Source: Arachis hypogaea (taxonomy: Eukaryota > Streptophyta > Magnoliopsida > Fabales > Fabaceae). Taken from it: DNA of 64,000 nucleotides. The translations under genes and the position numbers were made by a program. The notes below the pieces were generated by a model, which was not told where the DNA came from, made no database searches, and was given only the letters and a program-made list of their open reading frames with translations. The stretch lies in the NCBI RefSeq assembly GCF_003086295.3, contig NC_092042.1, positions 45,196,137 through 45,260,136 of the forward strand, read 5' to 3'. Positions 60,276-64,000 of this stretch are shown piece after piece; position 1 is the first letter of the stretch, and each line of letters starts with the position of its first letter.

Positions 60276-61914
60276 TGGTGCACGAAATTGTGATCATCAA
60301 TGGCGCCATCAACATGGTACGCACAATTGTAATCTCAACTCTTTATCACAACTTCGCACAACTAACCAGCAAGTGTACTGGGTCATCCAAGTAATAAACC
60401 TTACGCGAGTAAGGGTCGATCCCACAGAGATTGTTGGTATGAAGCAAGCTATAGTCACCTTGTAAATCTTAGTCAGGCAAACTCAAATGGTTATGGATGA
60501 TGTATGAATAAAACATAAAGATAAAGATAGAGATACTTATGTAATTCATTGGTGAGAATTTCAGATAAGCGTATGGAGATGCTTTGTCCCTTCCGTCTCT
60601 CTGCTTTCCTACTGTCTTCATCCAATCCTTTTTACTCCTTTCCATGGCAAGCTATATATAGGGTTTCACCGTTGTCAGTGGCTACCTCCCATCCTCTCAG
60701 TGAAAATGTTCAACGCACCCTGTCACGGCACGGCTATTCAGCTGTCGGTTCTCGATCATGTCGGAATAGAATCCAGTGATTCTTTTGCGTTTGTCACTAA
60801 CGCCCCACAATCGCGAGTTTGAAGCTCGTCATAGTCATTCAATCATTGAATCCTACTCAGAATACCACAGACAAGGTTTATACCTTCCGGATTCTCTTGA
60901 ATGCCACCATCAATTCTAGCTTATACCACGAAGATTCCAATTAAGGGATCCAAGAGATAAACATTCAAGCCTTGTTTGCTTGTAGAACAGAAGTGGTTGT
61001 CAGGCACTCGTTCATAAGTGAGAATGATGATGAGTGTCACATAATCATCACATTCATCATGTTCTTGGGTGCAAATGAATATCTTAGAACAAGAATAGGC
61101 TGAATTGAATAGAAGAACAATAGTAATTGCATTAATACTCGAGGTACAGCAGAGCTCCACACCTTAATCTATGGTGTGTAGAAACTCCACCGTTGAAAAT
61201 ACATAAGAACAAGGTCTAGGCATGGCCGTGAGGCCAGCCTCCCAATGATCTAAGATAGCATAAGAATAAAGATAGCTACCCCGATGAGAATACAATAGCA
61301 AAAGGTCTTATTTATAAAGAACTAGTAGCCTAAGGTTTACAAAGATGAGTAAATGACATAAAAATCCACTTCCGGGCCCACTTGGTGTGTGTTTGGGCTG
61401 AGCATTGAAGCATTTTCGTGTAGAGACTTCTCTTGGAGATAAACGCCAGCTTTTGTGCCAGTTTGGACGTTTAACTCCCATTCTTGTGCCAGTTCCGGCG
61501 TTTAACGCCGGGCAGTTTTGAGCTGATTTGGAACGCTGGTTTGGGCCATCAAATCTCGGGCAAAGTATGAACTATTATATATTGCTGGAAAGCCCAGGAT
61601 GTCTACCTTCCAACGCCATTGAGAGCGCGCCAATTGGGCTTTTGTAGCTCCGGAAAATCCATTTCGAGTGCAGGGAGGTTAGAATCCAACAGCATCTGCA
61701 GTCCTTTTCAGCCTCTGAATCAGATTTTTGCTCAGGTCCCTCAATTTCAGCCAGAAAATACCTGAAATCACAGAAAAATACACAAACTCATAGTAAAGTC
61801 CAGAAAAGTGAATTTTAACTAAAAACTAATAAAGATATACTAAAAACTAACTAAAAACATACTAAAAACATACTAAAAATAATGCCAAAAAGCGTACAAA
61901 TTATCCGCTCATCA
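60276..61914 (-). repeat. 5' LTR of the 9.7-kb element
   Basis: 1,639 bp, nearly identical to the 3' LTR at 52171-53792, with palindromes at about 61440-61520. Confidence 0.92.
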
Positions 61915-61919
61915 AGAGT

Positions 61920-62450
61920 GGAAGGAATTCTGTTTTCATTCTCTATCTGCAACTTCTCTTGTTCTTCTTCTGCAATTTACTTTTTCATTTTCATTTTGCA
62001 ATTGTTCTTGTTGGATCAAGGAAGGATTTGAGATCTAGACTTGTTTTCTAGTCTCTTCCACTCCCGAGATCTTCAACATTCTTTTAATTGCTGCAATTTA
62101 GCACCAGTCATTTTCTGTTTTTAATTCTTCAAGCATTTTTACTTTCTGTTTCATTCCTCTTCAATTTTCTCTCCTGCATTTTGCAATTTCACATTTCTGT
62201 TCACAATTTAGCTTGGTTTAATTTTCTGCACATTTATACTTTCCTGCAATTTAAATTTCCAGTCGCTTGATCTATTGCTTTCTTTAATTTCCAGCACCCA
62301 CTCCCCTTTACATTTAATGCAATTTACATTTCTTGCAATTTAAGTTTCATCTATTTTACTTTCTTGTTCTTTAAGTTACTTGCAATTTTACTTTCTGCAT
62401 CTTTTAAATTCCTTGCAATTTACTTTTTGTTGGGCACATTTCACACAATT
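61920..62450 (+). mobile_element. Older retroelement, right part
   Basis: Continuation of the element interrupted at 52170. T/C-rich sequence with repeated 'GCAATTTA' words typical of a retroelement leader. No coding frame is convincing. It ends near a junction with an inverted gag fragment at 62455-62505. Confidence 0.5.
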
Positions 62451-62503
62451 CAAGCCTTAGCAATAGCAAGCCTTTTCCATGTTTCTTCCATCATTATTAA
62501 AGC

Positions 62504-63622
62504 CTGTTGAGGCTTTTGTTGATCCTTCCATGAGAAATTTGGATGATTTCTCCATGAGGAGTTATAGGTGTTTCCATAGGGTTCACCCATGTAATTCACC
62601 TCTGCCATTGCAGGGTTCTCATGATCATAAGCTTCTTCTTCAGAAGATGCCTCTTTAGTACTGTTGGATGCATTTTGCCATCCATTTAGACTCTAAGAAA
62701 TCATGTTGACTTGCTGAGTCAATATTTTGTTCTGAGCCAATATGGCATTCAGAGCATCAATTTCAAGAACTCTCTTCCTCTGAGCCGTCCCATTACTCAC
62801 AGAATTTCTCTCAGAGGTGTACATAAATTGGTTATTTGCAACCATATCAATGAGTTCTTGAGCTTCTGCAGGCATTTTCTTTAGGTGAATGGATTCACCT
62901 ACAGAATGGTCTAGTGACATCTTAGAAAGCTCAGATAGACCATCATAGAATATATCTAAAATGGTCCATTCTGAAAGCATGCCAGAAGGACACTTTTTGG
63001 TCAACTACTTGTATCTTTTTCAAGCTTCATAGAGGGATTCACCATCTTTTTGCTTGAAGGTCTAAACATCCACTCTAAGCTTGCTCAGCTTTTTAGGAGC
63101 AAAGAACTTGGCCAAGAAGGCCGTGACCAGCTTATCCCAAGAGTCCAGACTATCTTTAGGTTGTGAGTTCAACCATGTTCTAGCTATGTCTCTTACAGCA
63201 AAGGGGAAACGCATGGGCCTGTAGACTTCAGGATCTACTCCATTAGTCTTAATAGTATCACAGATCTGTAAGAATTCATTTAAAAACTGATAGGGATCTT
63301 CTAATGAAAGTCTATGGAACTTACAGTTCTGTTGCATTAGAGCAACTAATTGAGGCTTTAGCTCAAAATTATTTGCTCCAATGGCAGGGATTGAGATGCT
63401 TTTTCCATAAAAATTGGAAGTAGGTGTAGTATAATCACCAAGCATCCTCCTTGTGCCTCCACCATTGTTATTGGGTTCGGCCATGTCTCCTTCTTTTTCG
63501 AGATTCTCTGTAAGGTTTTCTCTAGATTGTTGTGCTTTAGCTTCTCTTAGCTTCTTCTTCAGAGTCCTTTTAGGTTCAGGATCTGCTTCAACAAGAATAT
63601 CCTTGTCCTTGCTCCTGCTCAT
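62504..63622 (-). pseudogene. Decayed gag of a related LTR element
   Basis: Starts at an ATG at 63622 and follows the gag at 57324-58763 residue for residue in order ('SIPAIGANNFELKPQLVALM', 'FLQICDTIKTNGVDPEVY', 'AQELIDMVANNQFMY'). In-frame stops occur at 63062-63064, 63020-63022, 63005-63007 and just after 'QVNMIS' near 62690. The similarity ends near 62504. It is a dead copy whose leader continues to the right. Confidence 0.85.
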
Positions 63623-64000
63623 ATGAAAAAGAAGAGAATAGAAAAGGAAGAGGAATCCTCTATGTCACAGTATAGAGATTCCTTTATGTGAGTAGTGGAA
63701 GAAAAGAATAGAAGAAGGATGAGAAAAATTCGAACATATAGGAGAAGAGAGAGTTCGAATTTTTAGATGAAGAGAAGTGTTAGTAATTAAATAAATAAAT
63801 AGAAGAAGATGGGAGGGAGAGAAATTCGAAAATTGTTTTTGAAAAATGGTTAGTGATTTTCGAAAATTAAGAGAAGAAATAAAATTAAAATTAAAAATTG
63901 AAACAATTAGTTAATTAAAAAGAATTTTGAAAAAGGGTGAGGAATTTTCGAAAATTAGAGAGAGAAAAGTAGTTAGGTGGTTTTGAAAAAGATAAGAAAT
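63623..64000 (-). other. Leader of the related LTR element, runs off the window
   Basis: Noncoding, matching the leader upstream of the intact gag (58764-59100) through 'CACAGTATAGAGATTCCTT' and the TTTTGAAAA-rich stretch. The 5' LTR is expected beyond 64000. Confidence 0.7.

Larger units (their letters stand above)
52171..61914 (-). mobile_element. Complete 9.7-kb LTR retrotransposon, gag-protease only
   Basis: Flanked by AGAGT on both sides (52166-52170 and 61915-61919). In minus orientation it runs: 5' LTR 61914-60276, primer site 60269-60251, leader with palindromes, gag 58763-57324, protease 57357-56428, palindrome array, TATA box, ORF2 55548-54891, 3' LTR 53792-52171. No reverse transcriptase, RNase H or integrase frame is present, so it must rely on an autonomous relative. 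The two LTRs are nearly identical, so insertion is recent compared with the other elements here. tRNA-Asp priming and gag type place it near Athila/Tat. Peanut families such as FIDEL and Feral are candidate relatives, not tested. Confidence 0.92.

Overview
The window is plant nuclear DNA, most likely from a peanut-type legume (Arachis). The evidence is one intron-rich plant ribosomal protein gene with GT-AG splice sites, a dense nest of plant transposons, and Athila/Tat-like LTR elements primed by tRNA-Asp whose LTRs begin TGATGAGCGG. To my knowledge that LTR start is very common in peanut genomes, but the genus is an inference and not proven here. I see only one conventional intact gene. Nearly everything else is mobile DNA, its debris, or AT-rich desert.

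Layout. 1-1370 holds a broken copia gag on the minus strand with its primer-binding site. A complete solo LTR (1372-2857, 5-bp duplication AGGAC) sits beside it. 3101-6695 is a PIF/Harbinger-like element (TTA duplication) without a visible transposase. 7220-8555 is a degenerate element with long inverted repeats. 8663-13161 is a CACTA element that has captured exons of a DHHC-type protein S-acyltransferase, and it seems to have landed inside a small MITE. 13296-14058 is a short hAT element and 14265-14607 a MULE-type MITE. 14608-20120 is AT-rich, with microsatellites, diffuse repeats and one decayed gene fragment. 20130-21604 is a Pack-MULE with a perfect 9-bp duplication that joins pieces of a peroxisomal dienoyl-CoA isomerase and a subtilase in one frame. 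23160-25427 is the intact gene for the 40S ribosomal protein SA, in five exons. 25741-29730 is a decayed LINE.

30794-36919 is a complete non-autonomous LTR retrotransposon (duplication GTGGT) with a single ORF that carries one stop. 37376-49047 is a five-deep nest: a Harbinger-like MITE was split by an 11-kb element with inverted ends, which was hit in turn by a hAT element and by a further repeat that itself contains an LTR-like unit. 49575-50927 is a truncated LTR. 50928-62450 is an older retroelement split by a complete 9.7-kb LTR retrotransposon (52171-61914, duplication AGAGT). That element keeps gag, protease and a second ORF but has no reverse transcriptase or integrase. A decayed relative of its gag runs off the right end.

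The most unusual pattern is a set of CpG-rich palindromic words in several unrelated repeats. They share a half-site GCGT/ACGC with different centres: GGCGTTWAACGCC, GGCGTGSCACGCC, GTGCGTACGCAC and CCGCGTACGCGG. In the tRNA-Asp-primed family the words occur in the LTRs, in the leader, and just upstream of a second ORF that seems to have its own TATA box. A separate word, TAAGTTTGGTGTTG, abuts the 3' LTR and recurs inside the same elements.
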